DNA of 64,000 nucleotides from Blastococcus atacamensis (GTDB taxonomy: Bacteria; Actinomycetota; Actinomycetes; Mycobacteriales; Geodermatophilaceae): the NCBI RefSeq assembly GCF_002938425.1, contig NZ_POQU01000006.1, forward strand, positions 1 through 64,000. Reading direction: 5' to 3'. A program made the translations under genes and the position numbers. Shown piece after piece: positions 1 through 8,964 of this stretch (position 1 is its first letter; each line of letters starts with the position of its first letter). The notes under the pieces are model-generated. The model searched no databases and had not been told where the DNA came from. It worked only from the letters and a program-made list of their open reading frames with translations.

Positions 1-182
1 TCTGTATAGTAGTTTATATACATTTGATTGTCTATGTCGCTATTATTATGCTCTAGATTAATTATTTAGTTAGCACGTTGTACGTCTACATCATCTAGTG
101 CTCGTTAGCATCACTTGGTACGGGAACCTCCGAGTACTACACTATCCTCTCCGTCGGCAGCTTCGGATGTGTATAAGACACA
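1..182. other. Sequencing-library adapter and leader junk, not genomic
   Basis: Bases 115-182 align with the Illumina Nextera P5/Read-1 adapter. A degraded P5 arm ends in CTACAC, the 8 bases TATCCTCT follow (the Nextera i5 index I know as S503), then a near copy of TCGTCGGCAGCGTC, then the transposon mosaic end as ATGTGTATAAGACACAG. Bases 1-114 are AT-rich with no resemblance to the rest of the window and read like noise at the start of a long read. Translating across the boundary gives the VSYTH...LPT peptide familiar from adapter-contaminated protein entries. Genomic sequence starts at about 183. Confidence 0.96.
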
Positions 183-183
183 G

Positions 184-312
184 GTGCTGGTCCTCGCCGT
201 GGAGGCCCGTGCCCGTCGCATCGACGAACTGCTCGACGACCGCCTGAGCGCCGTGCCCGCGCCCCCGGGGCGGCGGGCGGGCCGCGGGGGCCGACGGGTC
301 CCGGCCGGGTGA
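184..312 (+). CDS. C-terminal fragment of an unknown protein, cut by the contig end
   Basis: After the adapter, the plus strand stays open for about 42 codons to a TGA at 310-312. The first half reads as a helix, LVLAVEARARRIDELLDDRL, followed by a proline/arginine-rich tail. Any start codon was lost with the missing upstream sequence; the ATG-like start in the adapter is artefactual. It would converge on the AI-2E gene. The helix looks protein-like, but the stretch is too short to assign a family and could be chance open frame in GC-rich DNA. Confidence 0.3.
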   Translation: MLVLAVEARARRIDELLDDRLSAVPAPPGRRAGRGGRRVPAG

Positions 313-366
313 CGGCCCCGCGGACGGCTTCCTGGGACCGCCTCGACCGGGGGCCGCTCCCGGCCG

Positions 367-1549
367 TCAGCCCGTTCCGGCAGCCGGCGACACCCGTGGT
401 GCTGCGGAGACGTCCGGTTGTTCCGGTGGGGAGGGCTCCGTACTCGGGGAGGGAGCCGGGCCCGGCAGAGGGTGCGTGCGCAGGTGCTCGGTGACCTGGT
501 AGCCGGCCGCGGTCACCGGAACGGCCAGGAGCGCCCCGGCCAGGCCCCAGAGCAGCGCTCCGGCCGTGACGACGACGAGGACCACGAGCGGGTGGAGGTC
601 CACGGCGCGGCCCACGATCAGCGGGTGCAGCACGTTGCCCTCGACCTGCTGCACCACGACGACCACCACGAGCACGACGAGTGCGTCGGTCGGTCCGTTG
701 GTCACCAGGGTCACGAGCACCGCGACCGCGCCGCTGACCGTGGCACCGAACAGCGGGACGAAGGCCCCGACGAAGGTGAGGACGGTCAGCGACACCCAGA
801 GCGGGACGCCGAGGGCAAGCAGGGCCAGCCCGATGCCGGCCGCGTCGATGAGGGCGACCACCACGATCCCCCGTGCGTAGTGCGACAGGGACGTCCAGGC
901 GGACCGCCCGGCGCCGTCCAGCTGGTCCCGCCGCCGTCCGGGCAGGCGCCGCACCACCCACGCCCACATGGCGGCGCCGTCCTTGAGCAGGAAGAACGTG
1001 GCGAATGTCGCGAGGACGACGGCGGCCAGCGCGTGCAGCGCCGCCCGGGCCGCGGACACCGGTCCAGGCGTCAGTCCGTACACCGCCTCCACGGCCGTGT
1101 TCTGCAGTTGGGTGATCCGCAGGGGATCGAGCCCCAGCGGTCCGTCGATGAGCCAGGTCCGGATGCGATCGATGCCCGCGGCCAGGGGAAGCGCGAGCTC
1201 CTGGATCGTGCCGGCCGCGCGGAACCCGACGAGCAGCCCCACACCGCCGAGGAACCCCAGGGAAGGAGCACGCAGAGGAGGGCGGCGCCCGCACGCGGCA
1301 CCCCGAGGTCGCGCAACCGTCGGGCGATCGGCGCGAGCAGCGCGGCCAGGAGCACCGCCACCGCGAGGGGAACGGTCAGGAGCGGCGCCCGGGTGAGCAC
1401 CCACAGGCCAGCCACGCGGTTGCGGCGGTCCCCAGAACCGCTCCGCTCACGGTCAGCGCCCGCAGCGCCCAGGCGGGCACGCCGGACGTCCCGCGCGGCT
1501 GGTCGGTGCCGCCGGCCAGGTCGTCGGCCACCGTCGTGCGCAGGGTCAT
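367..1549 (-). pseudogene. AI-2E family transporter, interrupted by two frameshifts
   Basis: Polytopic membrane protein of the AI-2E/UPF0118 exporter-like family. Three frames must be joined. The N-terminus starts at ATG 1549 (MTLRTTVADDLAGG...) and runs to about 1410. A middle piece with VPLAVAVLLAALLAPIARRL runs to about 1260. A long C-terminal part (FLGGVGLLVGF onward) runs to 367, with the family's hydrophobic stretches and the typical LTFVGAFVPLFGATVSG loop followed by VVQQVEGNVLHPLIVG. The joined length of about 390 residues is normal for the family. Both breaks lie in GC-rich text close to the contig end, so sequencing error is more likely than true decay. The substrate of such proteins is generally unproven. 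Confidence 0.75.
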
Positions 1550-1719
1550 CGGTCTCCACCCCGGATCGGGCCGGGGCGTCCCCGCGGTGCCCGGGGCGTG
1601 CCCGGACGGGGACAGCGGCGCCCGTCCTCCGGCGGACCGTCGCGGATTCGTCATCCGCGCCGCCCCGACGGTGACGGGTGCATGAACAGCGCAGGAGCCC
1701 GCCCGCTCCCTGCGGACGC

Positions 1720-2283
1720 TCAGCTCCCCTGCGGAGCGACCGAGGCGTAGTCCTCCCGGTCCACCGGTCGGGCGGTCAGGCCACTGTCGGTCGGAACCTC
1801 GATGGGGGAACCCTCGACCGTGAACCGCACGTCGGTGACCGAGGGCAGCTCGGTCAGCGTCCACACGACCTGGGCCACCGCCAGCAGCTGGTTCCCACCG
1901 GTCAGCCCGGTGAAGCCGCGGGCGAGCGAGACCGTCGCCGTCCCGTCGGGGGAATCCTCCTCGGCTCCGACCACCTCGGGCGCCAGGGCGGTCCGGACAC
2001 CGTCCGCCGCCTCGATCCGCGTGGGCCCCTCGAGGAGCAGGTCCAGGGCGACGCCTGCCGTCGGCGCCGGGGTCCGCCGCTCCGTCGGCGCCAGCTCGGC
2101 GCCGCGCACGAAGTACACGGTGAGGCCGGGTCCGGAGGACGAGGTGCCGGTGCTGGGCTCGAACGCCGGTCCGGCCGCCGTGGGGACCGTTTCCGGACGG
2201 TCCTGCGCAGGTACTCCGCACCCGCCGGTCACCGCCGCGGAGAGGGCCAGCAGCGCACCGAGAAGCGCCTCGCGCCGGCTCAC
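1720..2283 (-). CDS. GerMN-domain lipoprotein
   Basis: 187-residue exported lipoprotein. The N-terminus MSRREALLGALLALSAAVTGGC is a signal peptide with a lipobox-like end at Cys22. The rest resembles the GerMN (sporulation/germination) fold, with LTVYFVRGAELAPTERRTP, LLLEGPTR and TATVSLARGF motifs. The GTG start overlaps the kinase stop as GTGA, so it is the third gene of a response regulator-kinase-lipoprotein operon. Gene order recalls mtrA-mtrB-lpqB, where LpqB modulates the kinase outside the membrane. Here the lipoprotein is far shorter than LpqB (around 580 residues) and has only the GerMN part. A role as extracellular partner of the kinase is inferred. Confidence 0.8.
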   Translation of the reverse strand: MSRREALLGALLALSAAVTGGCGVPAQDRPETVPTAAGPAFEPSTGTSSSGPGLTVYFVRGAELAPTERRTPAPTAGVALDLLLEGPTRIEAADGVRTALAPEVVGAEEDSPDGTATVSLARGFTGLTGGNQLLAVAQVVWTLTELPSVTDVRFTVEGSPIEVPTDSGLTARPVDREDYASVAPQGS

Positions 2284-3749
2284 GGCACCGGACGGATCGG
2301 GAGCTCGACGCCGAACCGTGCACCGCCCGACGGGCTCTCGCCCACGGTCACGGTGCCGCCCATGGCGTGCACGTGGCGGGCCACCAGGGCCAGACCCAGG
2401 CCGGCGCCCTCGGTCCGGGTGCGGATGCCCCCCGCGCCGCGGGCGAAGCGGTCGAAGACCCGTTCCCGCTCCCCGGGAGGCACCCCGGGGCCGTCGTCGT
2501 CGACGAGGACGCAGGCGGTGTCCGCACCGCGGGCGACGGTGATCGCCGTGAGCCCACCGCCGTGCTTGTCGGCGTTGTCCATGAGATTGCCCAGCACCCG
2601 CTCGAGCCGCCGCTTGTCGGCGTGGATCACCACCTCGGCGGCCTCGGACGTCACGCTGAGCCGCTCCGCGCCCCGGCCGAGGAGCCGGCGTCGCGACAGC
2701 GCCTCCTCGACGAGGGCGGCCAGCCGCACCTCCTCGACGACGAGGTCGGCGTTGCCCGCGTCGGCCCGGGAGATCTCCAGCAGGTCGGCGACGAGCCGCT
2801 CGAACCGGTGCAGCTCGGCGCGCAGCATGTCCAGCGCTTCACTGCCCTCCGGCGGCAGGTCCTCCGCGGTCGTCTCCACGAGTTCCAGGGCCCCGAGCAT
2901 CGCGGTCAGCGGGCTCCTCAGCTCGTGGCTGACGTCGGCAGCGAACCGCGCATCTGTGCGGACGCGGGCCTCCAGCGCGGCGACCGTGCGGTTGAACGAG
3001 GAGGCGATCGGTACGAGCGAGGGGTCGCCACGAGGGTCGATGCGGGTGGTCAGGTCGCCTGCTGCGATGGACTCGGCGGCCGAGGAGATGCGGTGCAGCG
3101 GGCGCAGCGCTGGGCCGGTGACCCACCAGCCGACCGGGAGCAGGAGCGGGACGAGTCCGGCCACCGAGAGCGTGAGCACGGTGCCGAGGACTCGGTAGGT
3201 GTTGTCCAGCTCCTCGAGCGGGAAGATCTCGAAGTAGGCCTCGTCGAGCCCGACCAGGGGGATGCCGACGGCCATCACGGTGGCGTCCCCGACCGTGATC
3301 CGCTGCCGGGCGGGGGTGCCCGCCAGCACCTCGTCGGCCAGGCCGTCGGGCAGGTCGTCGCGACCGATCAGCAGCGACGTGGTCACCCACTCGCCGTCGT
3401 CCACGTAGAGGGAGACCGAGCCGGTTTCCCGCGGGAGCTGCGCGAGGAGCTGGGGAACCGTCAACCCCTCGGTGCCCAGCGCCCGCTGCACCTGTGCCGC
3501 GTTGTCCGCGGCCTGCACGAGCGTCGTGCGTTCGCGCTGCACGAGCAGGTACTGGGAGACCGCGACCCAGACCGCCACCGCGAGGACGCCGGAGAGCACC
3601 GTGGTGACCGCGGTGAAGGCCAGGGTCGCCCGACCCCGGAGCGTCCGGACGGGCCCGAACGGCGTCCGGCGCCCGCGCCCCACGTGGTCGCGGGCCGGCT
3701 CGGCGGCCGGCGAGGGCGGGATCTCCGCGCGGGGCCGCGTCGCCGTCAC
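2280..3749 (-). CDS. Sensor histidine kinase (HAMP-HisKA-HATPase)
   Basis: 489-residue membrane kinase. TM1 is about residues 42-68, followed by an extracellular sensor loop of about 115 residues and TM2 at 188-212. A HAMP linker follows (PALRPLHRISSAAESIAAGDL). The HisKA box is DVSHELRSPLTA with phospho-acceptor His275. The ATP-binding domain shows an N box (NLMDNADKH), a G1 box (DDGPGVPP) and a G2 box (GAGLGLALV). It phosphorylates the adjacent regulator. The GTG start at 3749 overlaps the regulator stop (GTGA), which fixes this start; the frame stays open further upstream but would overlap the regulator. The signal sensed cannot be read from the sequence. Confidence 0.93.
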   Translation of the reverse strand: MTATRPRAEIPPSPAAEPARDHVGRGRRTPFGPVRTLRGRATLAFTAVTTVLSGVLAVAVWVAVSQYLLVQRERTTLVQAADNAAQVQRALGTEGLTVPQLLAQLPRETGSVSLYVDDGEWVTTSLLIGRDDLPDGLADEVLAGTPARQRITVGDATVMAVGIPLVGLDEAYFEIFPLEELDNTYRVLGTVLTLSVAGLVPLLLPVGWWVTGPALRPLHRISSAAESIAAGDLTTRIDPRGDPSLVPIASSFNRTVAALEARVRTDARFAADVSHELRSPLTAMLGALELVETTAEDLPPEGSEALDMLRAELHRFERLVADLLEISRADAGNADLVVEEVRLAALVEEALSRRRLLGRGAERLSVTSEAAEVVIHADKRRLERVLGNLMDNADKHGGGLTAITVARGADTACVLVDDDGPGVPPGERERVFDRFARGAGGIRTRTEGAGLGLALVARHVHAMGGTVTVGESPSGGARFGVELPIRPVP

Positions 3750-4441
3750 GCCGGGATGCGGTAGCCCATGCCCCGCACGGTGGTCACCACCGTCGGCTGC
3801 CCCGGATCGATCTCGACCTTCTTGCGCAGCCGCCGCACGTGCACGTCGACCAGCCGTGAATCGCCGAAGTAGTCGTAGCCCCAGACGCGTTCCAGGAGCT
3901 CCTCGCGGCTGAGCACGCGGCCGGGCTCCTCGGCGAGCTCGCACAGCAGGCGGAACTCCGTGCGGGTCAGGTTCACCGCCTCGCCGTTGCGCATCACCGT
4001 GCCGTCCTGAGGGGCGATCTCGAGATCTCCGACGGTGATGCGCGCCCGGGGCTCGGGGACGCGGGTGCGGCGGGCGAGGGCCCGGATCCGCGCGGACAGC
4101 TCCTTGGCCACGAAGGGCTTGGAGACGTAGTCGTCGGCGCCGGCCTCGAGACCCGCGACGACGTCGTGGCTGTCGGACCGGGCGGTCACCATGATGATCG
4201 GCACGTTGGAAGTGCGCCGGACCTCGCGGCACACCTCGAAGCCGTCCTTGCCGGGCAGCATCAGGTCCAGCAGGACGACGTCGAACTCCCGCTCGCCGAG
4301 CTGCTCGAGCCCGGACTCGCCGCTGGCGGCCTCGGTCACATCCAGCCCTTCCCGCTGCAGGGTCATCTGGAGGATCCGGCGGATGCGGGGATCGTCTTCG
4401 ATGATGAGCACGGAACGGGGCACGTCACGAAGTCTGCCCAT
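3746..4441 (-). CDS. OmpR-family response regulator
   Basis: 231 residues. The receiver domain has acidic residues E15-D16-D17, phospho-acceptor Asp59 in VVLLDLMLPG, a switch threonine in IIMVTAR and Lys in YVSKPF. It is followed by a winged-helix trans_reg_C DNA-binding domain (NLTRTEFRLLCELAEEPGRV and VDVHVRRLRKKVE, ending RGMGYRIPA). It is the first gene of the regulator-kinase-lipoprotein operon. A second in-frame start exists at Val7 (GTG) and may be the true one, because VPRSVLIIEDD is a more typical N-terminus. Target genes are unknown. Confidence 0.93.
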   Translation of the reverse strand: MGRLRDVPRSVLIIEDDPRIRRILQMTLQREGLDVTEAASGESGLEQLGEREFDVVLLDLMLPGKDGFEVCREVRRTSNVPIIMVTARSDSHDVVAGLEAGADDYVSKPFVAKELSARIRALARRTRVPEPRARITVGDLEIAPQDGTVMRNGEAVNLTRTEFRLLCELAEEPGRVLSREELLERVWGYDYFGDSRLVDVHVRRLRKKVEIDPGQPTVVTTVRGMGYRIPA

Positions 4442-4626
4442 GCCGCCCCTCCTCGCACCAGGCGCCCGGCCCGCCGGGGTCGACCGGCGCCGTCGGATCC
4501 TGACCCGGCTGCCGCCCGAGCATGCGGGCCGCCGCCGGATGTCGCGTAACCGTCATGGTGGTCCGCCCGGGCGGGAGGCCCCGGATGAGGGTCCGGTGAC
4601 GCCACCGGGCGGTTGGCTCCCGTGGG

Positions 4627-5851
4627 TCAGCGGAGGTGCGGTGCGGCGGGCGCCTCCCACCGACCGGTCAGCGCGTCGCCCAGCTGCTGCCGCCACCGGC
4701 TGATCTCCGCCGGCGCCACGGTGGTGGAGCGCTCGGCGAGGTCCACGACGCGGTCGAGGTACCGGCGCAGGTCCTCGTCGAGGACGCCGGCCGGTGCCCG
4801 CCAGGCGAGCTCCCGCAGCAGGCCGGCCAGGCGGCGCAGCACCGCCGGCTGCCCCTCGCCGAACTGCACCGGTTCCTCGAGGCCGAGGCGCACGAGGTCG
4901 GCCAGTTCCCACTGGCGGGCGACCAGTCGGACGACACCGCGGCCGTCGCGGCCGAGCAGCGGTCCGAGCGGCCGGCAGGCGAGCTCACCGAGCAGCGCGG
5001 AGATGTGCGACAGGGCGTGCACCGCCGTCGTGGGGTCGTTCGTCCCCGGCGAGAGTGCCCGCACGCCGATGTCGACGACCTTGCGCAGGCTGTAGGCGAC
5101 GTCGCGGTGCGGGGTGCGCTCGAACTGGAGGCGCAGCCCCTCGTCGAGGGCCCGCTGCACCGCGGCGAGGTCGGGTGCCCGCCCCGGGTCGCTCGGCCCG
5201 ACGTGGGCGACCGGGGTACCCGCGACGACGGAGTCGCCGATCCGCGGTTCGAGCAGCACCACCGCGTGTGCCTCCTCGGCGACCGCCGCTATGCGGTCGC
5301 CGTCCACGTCGGTGAGGAAGCCGCTGCCGCCGGCCGGGAGCGGGACGACGGGCCCGGTCGGCGCCGAAGGCGGGGCCGGGGGCCCGTGGACCTCGTTGTC
5401 GGGGAGCGCGCGCGAACGTGGCGCGGGCCTCGGCGGAGACGTCGCGCAGCATGGTCTCCACCCGCGGCGATCGCGCGAGGTGGCCGAGGAACAGCACCCC
5501 GACCAGCAGGGCGAGCGTCGCCTGCACGACCCGGTCGGTGACGAAGGTCTGCAGGAGGCGGGGGGAGTGCTGGCTGCTGCTCGGCTGGAGCGCGACGACG
5601 GTGAACGAGAACGTCAGCCCGGTGACCGAGATCAGCGAACCGGCGATCGCGGCCAGGACGTCTCGGGCGGCAGAGGAGCCGCCGCCGAACACCAGCGTCA
5701 GCGGATGCTGCCCGCCGGCCTGCTGGAGCACTCCGTCGAGAGCAGGCAGGCCGATTCCCAGCCCGATGGCGACCACGATCGCCATCACGGGGAGGGGCCA
5801 CAGCGAGCCGGCCACCCGCGCCCGGGCGCGCCGGAGGACCCCGACGGCCAC
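4627..5851 (-). pseudogene. DUF2254 membrane protein, one frameshift near 5410
   Basis: Two frames join into one DUF2254 protein of about 408 residues. The N-terminal part, from ATG 5851, holds TM segments (LPVMAIVVAIGLGIGLPAL, and ISVTGLTFSFTVVALQPSSS, the family hallmark) and a further TM before ATFARA. The C-terminal part reads GDRIAAVAEEAHAVVLLEPR and ALSPGTNDPTTAVHAL, also typical. The break lies in the alternating GC run at about 5408-5416; removing one base or adding one GC unit restores the frame as ATFAR-LPDNEVHG. This looks like a sequencing slip rather than decay. The molecular function of the family is not established. Confidence 0.8.
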
Positions 5852-6115
5852 GCCCGCCCGGGACGTCGCGCGAGGTGCATGACGGTCAGTCAGCCACGAC
5901 CCGGCGTCCTCGGCCGGGCCGCCCCGGGATCGTCATGCGCCGATCCGGATGCGCAGCGGGGCACCGGGCGGCTCCGGCTGATCACCCGCCCCGCCGCGCT
6001 CCCTGGGGGCGGCTGAGATCCTGAGCTGCGGGCCGAGGTCCGAGTGCCGGAAGGGCCTGCGCCATAGTGGTGGCTGCTCGTATCCGCAGCGACGCTGCAC
6101 CAGGAGGCCGCGCAC

Positions 6116-7312
6116 ATGCCCAGAGCTCTGCTGCTCGAGAACATCGACCCCGTGGCGGTCGAGCTGCTGTCGGCGGCCGGCTACGAGGTGGAGTCGGTGC
6201 GCGGAGCGCTCGACGAGACCGACCTGATCGAGGCGCTCGAGGGCGTCCAGGTGCTGGGTATCCGGTCGAAGACCCGGGTGACGGCGAAGGTGCTGGAGAA
6301 CAGGCCTGGCCTCGACGCGGTGGGCGCCTTCTGCATCGGCACCAACCAGATCGACCTGGCGGCGGCGACCGCCGCAGGGGTGGCGGTGTTCAACGCGCCC
6401 TTCTCCAACACCCGCAGCGTCGTGGAGCTGGCGATCGCGGAGATCATCAGCCTGGCCCGGCGGCTGAGCGACCGCGACCGGGCGCTGCACGCCGGGACGT
6501 GGGACAAGTCGGCGTCCGGGAGCCACGAGATCCGGGGACGGACGCTCGGCATCGTCGGCTACGGCAACATCGGCAGCCAGCTGTCGGTGCTCGCCGAGGC
6601 GCTGGGCATGCGGGTCGTCTACTACGACCTCGAGGACAAGCTGGCGCTGGGCAACGCGCAGCGCTGCGACACCCTCGACGAGCTGCTGGAGCGCGCGGAG
6701 ACGGTCTCGCTGCACGTCGACGGCCGCGGCGGCAACGCCGGCATGTTCGGCGCCGAGCAGTTCGCCAAGATGCGCCCGCGCAGCCTGTTCCTCAACCTGT
6801 CCCGCGGCTTCGTCGTCGACCACGAGGCGCTGCGCGACAACATCCTCAGCGGCCATCTCGCCGGCGCGGCCGTCGACGTGTTCCCCGAGGAACCGCGGGA
6901 GCAGGGCGACGCGTTCGAGTCGGTGCTCCGCGGGCTGCCCAACGTGATCCTCACCCCGCACGTGGGTGGCTCGACCCAGGAGGCGCAGTACGACATCGGG
7001 CGCTTCGTCGCGGGAAAGCTCGCGGACTACACGCGCACCGGGACGACGACGCTCAGCGTCAACCTGCCCGCGGTGGTCCTCCACGGGTCGTCGGCGGCCC
7101 GGTTCGGGCTGCTGCACCACAACGTGCCGGGCGTCCTGGCGCGGGTGGACGCGCTGGTGGGGGAGTCCGGGCTGAACGTGGACGGGCAGATCCTCGTCAC
7201 CCGTGGTCAGTTCGGCTACGTCGTCACCGACGTCAACGCCGACCTCCCGCCGGCGCTGCTGGCGGCGCTGCGGGAGCTGCCCGAGACGGTTCGCCTGTCC
7301 ACGTTCGGCTGA
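6116..7312 (+). CDS. serA: D-3-phosphoglycerate dehydrogenase
   Basis: 398-residue NAD-dependent enzyme for the first step of serine synthesis, oxidising 3-phosphoglycerate to 3-phosphohydroxypyruvate. A substrate domain is followed by a Rossmann domain (TLGIVGYGNIG) and the catalytic Arg in NLSRGFVVD, Glu in VFPEEPRE and His in LTPHVGGS. A C-terminal ACT-like domain (LARVDALVGESGLNVDGQILVT) would give feedback control by serine. Length and the KTRVT/GTNQID motifs match the Escherichia coli type rather than the long mycobacterial type. ATG 6116 has an AGGAGG-like site about 10 bases upstream. Monocistronic, ending in a palindromic terminator. Confidence 0.93.
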   Translation: MPRALLLENIDPVAVELLSAAGYEVESVRGALDETDLIEALEGVQVLGIRSKTRVTAKVLENRPGLDAVGAFCIGTNQIDLAAATAAGVAVFNAPFSNTRSVVELAIAEIISLARRLSDRDRALHAGTWDKSASGSHEIRGRTLGIVGYGNIGSQLSVLAEALGMRVVYYDLEDKLALGNAQRCDTLDELLERAETVSLHVDGRGGNAGMFGAEQFAKMRPRSLFLNLSRGFVVDHEALRDNILSGHLAGAAVDVFPEEPREQGDAFESVLRGLPNVILTPHVGGSTQEAQYDIGRFVAGKLADYTRTGTTTLSVNLPAVVLHGSSAARFGLLHHNVPGVLARVDALVGESGLNVDGQILVTRGQFGYVVTDVNADLPPALLAALRELPETVRLSTFG

Positions 7313-7341
7313 GGCGGCCGGCGCCGGGCGCCGGCCGCCTC
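7311..7341 (+). terminator. Perfect palindrome after serA
   Basis: A 15-base arm GAGGCGGCCGGCGCC is followed by one base and its exact complement. It begins within the serA stop codon and ends 22 bases before the end of the facing gene. It can serve both converging transcripts. No T-run follows, as is common in high-GC actinomycetes. Confidence 0.7.
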
Positions 7342-7363
7342 GCTCCCGACCCGCGGCGTCCCG

Positions 7364-7681
7364 TCAGGGCTGCGGGCGCTCGGGACCAGGCGGCTGGTCG
7401 TGGACCTGGTGGAAGGCCATGACCGGCTGCCCGGTCACGAGCGCCGGTGCACGGGCGAGGAACTCGCGCGTGTGGTCGTGCTCCATGTGCGCGTCGAGCG
7501 CGGCCTGGTCGGCCCACGTCTCGATGCTCAGGATGCGGTCGGGGTTCTCGACGTCCTGGGCGAAGGAGTAGGCCAGGCAGCCCCGATCGGCACGGGTGGC
7601 CGCGGCGACCGCCTGCGCCGCGGCGATCAGTGCGTCGCGGGAGCCGGGTGCGGCGGTGGCGCTGCCGATCACGATGAGCAC
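7364..7681 (-). CDS. Antibiotic-biosynthesis-monooxygenase (ABM) domain protein
   Basis: 105-residue single-domain ABM protein. It has the ferredoxin-like fold seen in quinol monooxygenases and small cofactor-free oxygenases: AAAQAVAAATRADRGCLAYSF, then ILSIETWADQAALDAHMEHDHTREF. The GTG start lies 3 bases after the stop of the flavin monooxygenase upstream, so the two are co-transcribed and probably act on the same substrate or its quinone/quinol product. No catalytic residue is diagnostic; a monooxygenase or a product-handling role is inferred. Confidence 0.82.
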   Translation of the reverse strand: MLIVIGSATAAPGSRDALIAAAQAVAAATRADRGCLAYSFAQDVENPDRILSIETWADQAALDAHMEHDHTREFLARAPALVTGQPVMAFHQVHDQPPGPERPQP

Positions 7682-7684
7682 GGA

Positions 7685-8896
7685 TCAGCCCTCGATCAGG
7701 GCGAGCTGCTTGTTGATCTCGCGAGGGTTGGAGTCGCCGGCCATCTTCTGCAGGAACGGCGTGTGGTCGAAGACGAAGTCGCGGAGCGGCCGGAGCGGCG
7801 CCGGCGCGTGGTGGAAGACCTTGCCGAGCATCCACGCCATCTGCACCTGCTTGGCCGTGTGCGGCTTGCGGGGCTCCTCGTAGGACTGCAGCGCCCGGGC
7901 GACCGCGGCGGCATCGGTGAGGTCGACCCCGCGCAGCGCGACGCCCAGGAAGTAGCCGTCCTCGATCGACATGCCCGCCCCGTAGGCGGCGTAGGGCGAC
8001 GTCGGATGTGCGGCGTCGCCGACGAGGGTGGCGCGGCCCTTCGACCACTGCTCCAGCGCCGGCCGGTCCCGCAGCACCCAGCGCTGCACGTTCTGCGCCT
8101 CGGTCGCGGCGATCAGGCCGGGCAGCGGCGCGGGGAACTCGGCCCCGAGAGCGGTGGCCGTCGCCTTGAGGTCGGTCGGTGCCGGCGCGTCCGGGTCGGT
8201 CGCGGTCAGGACCCACCACTGGTGGCCGTCGCGGCCGTCGTGCCGGATGGAGGTCCAGCTGCCCTGCGTCGTCCGGCTGTGGGTGAGCACGCACTTGTTC
8301 GGGATCGTGCCGTCCACCTCGGCGAAGGTGAACCCGCCGAAGATGTGCAGCCGGTGCTCGCGTTTGGGTGCCTCGCCCCAGAGCGTGCGGCGGACCAGCG
8401 AGTCGATGCCGTCGGCCCCGACCAGCACGTCGTGCTCGGCGGTGGTGCCGTCGGCGAAGTGCAGGGTGACGGCGCGGTCGTCCTGCTCGATGCGGTCGAC
8501 CTGGGAGTTGAACCGGATCAGGCCGTCGGGGATCGCGGCGAGCATGCGCTGGTAGAGCTGCGGGCGCAGCAGGCCGATGAAGCCACCGCCGAACTCCCGC
8601 TGGACGTCCTCGTCGAGCTTGACGTCGACGCGCACCTTGCCCCGGACGTTGCGGAACTCGGAGTGCGTGGGGGCGCCCAGGTCGTCGGTGTCGACACCGA
8701 GTGCCCGCAGGGCCTTCAGCGGCGGCGGCCACAGGTTGAGGATGTTGCCCGCGGGGCGGGCCTCCCGGTACCGCTCGTAGACGACGACGTCGTGTCCGGC
8801 CTTGAGGGCGCCGAGAGCGGCGGCCATGCCGGCCGGGCCGGCGCCCAGGACGGCGACGCGGCCGCGGCCGCGGGGGGAGGGTGAGGAAGGGGTCAT
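7685..8896 (-). CDS. FAD-dependent aromatic-type monooxygenase (paralogue 1)
   Basis: 403-residue group A flavoprotein monooxygenase of the p-hydroxybenzoate hydroxylase superfamily. The FAD dinucleotide motif is VAVLGAGPAGMAAALGALKAGHD, the DG motif GADGIDSLVR and the GD motif LVGDAAHPTSPYAAYGAGMSIEDG. It would hydroxylate a ring substrate with NAD(P)H and O2. It is the same length as, and closely similar to, the enzyme at 13320-14531 (shared NLWPPPLKALR, GSWTSIRH, YQWWVL/HQWWVL and DHTPFLQK blocks). It is transcribed with the ABM gene from a promoter overlapped by the TetR operator, so it is probably derepressed by its substrate. Confidence 0.88.
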   Translation of the reverse strand: MTPSSPSPRGRGRVAVLGAGPAGMAAALGALKAGHDVVVYERYREARPAGNILNLWPPPLKALRALGVDTDDLGAPTHSEFRNVRGKVRVDVKLDEDVQREFGGGFIGLLRPQLYQRMLAAIPDGLIRFNSQVDRIEQDDRAVTLHFADGTTAEHDVLVGADGIDSLVRRTLWGEAPKREHRLHIFGGFTFAEVDGTIPNKCVLTHSRTTQGSWTSIRHDGRDGHQWWVLTATDPDAPAPTDLKATATALGAEFPAPLPGLIAATEAQNVQRWVLRDRPALEQWSKGRATLVGDAAHPTSPYAAYGAGMSIEDGYFLGVALRGVDLTDAAAVARALQSYEEPRKPHTAKQVQMAWMLGKVFHHAPAPLRPLRDFVFDHTPFLQKMAGDSNPREINKQLALIEG

Positions 8897-8927
8897 CGAG
8901 CACCTCGGTGTGATCGCGCAAACCGTA

Positions 8928-8964
8928 GCGAGCGCTACAGTTAGCGCGGGACTGTAGCGCTCGT
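8928..8964. promoter_or_regulatory. TetR operator palindrome
   Basis: Arms GCGAGCGCTACAGT (8928-8941) and ACTGTAGCGCTCGT (8951-8964) match at 13 of 14 positions as inverted repeats around 9 bases. It lies between the divergent monooxygenase and TetR genes and covers the -10 region of the leftward promoter. This is the classic arrangement for a local repressor. Confidence 0.85.

Noticed and set aside
137-1294. 385-codon minus-strand open frame at the left end
   Set aside because: Arginine/proline/glycine-rich shadow of the AI-2E gene that also runs into the adapter; its C-terminal VSYTH...-type peptide is an adapter translation.
6116-7312. serA as part of the catabolic regulon
   Set aside because: Monocistronic with its own terminator and a canonical ACT-domain enzyme; nothing links it to the island.
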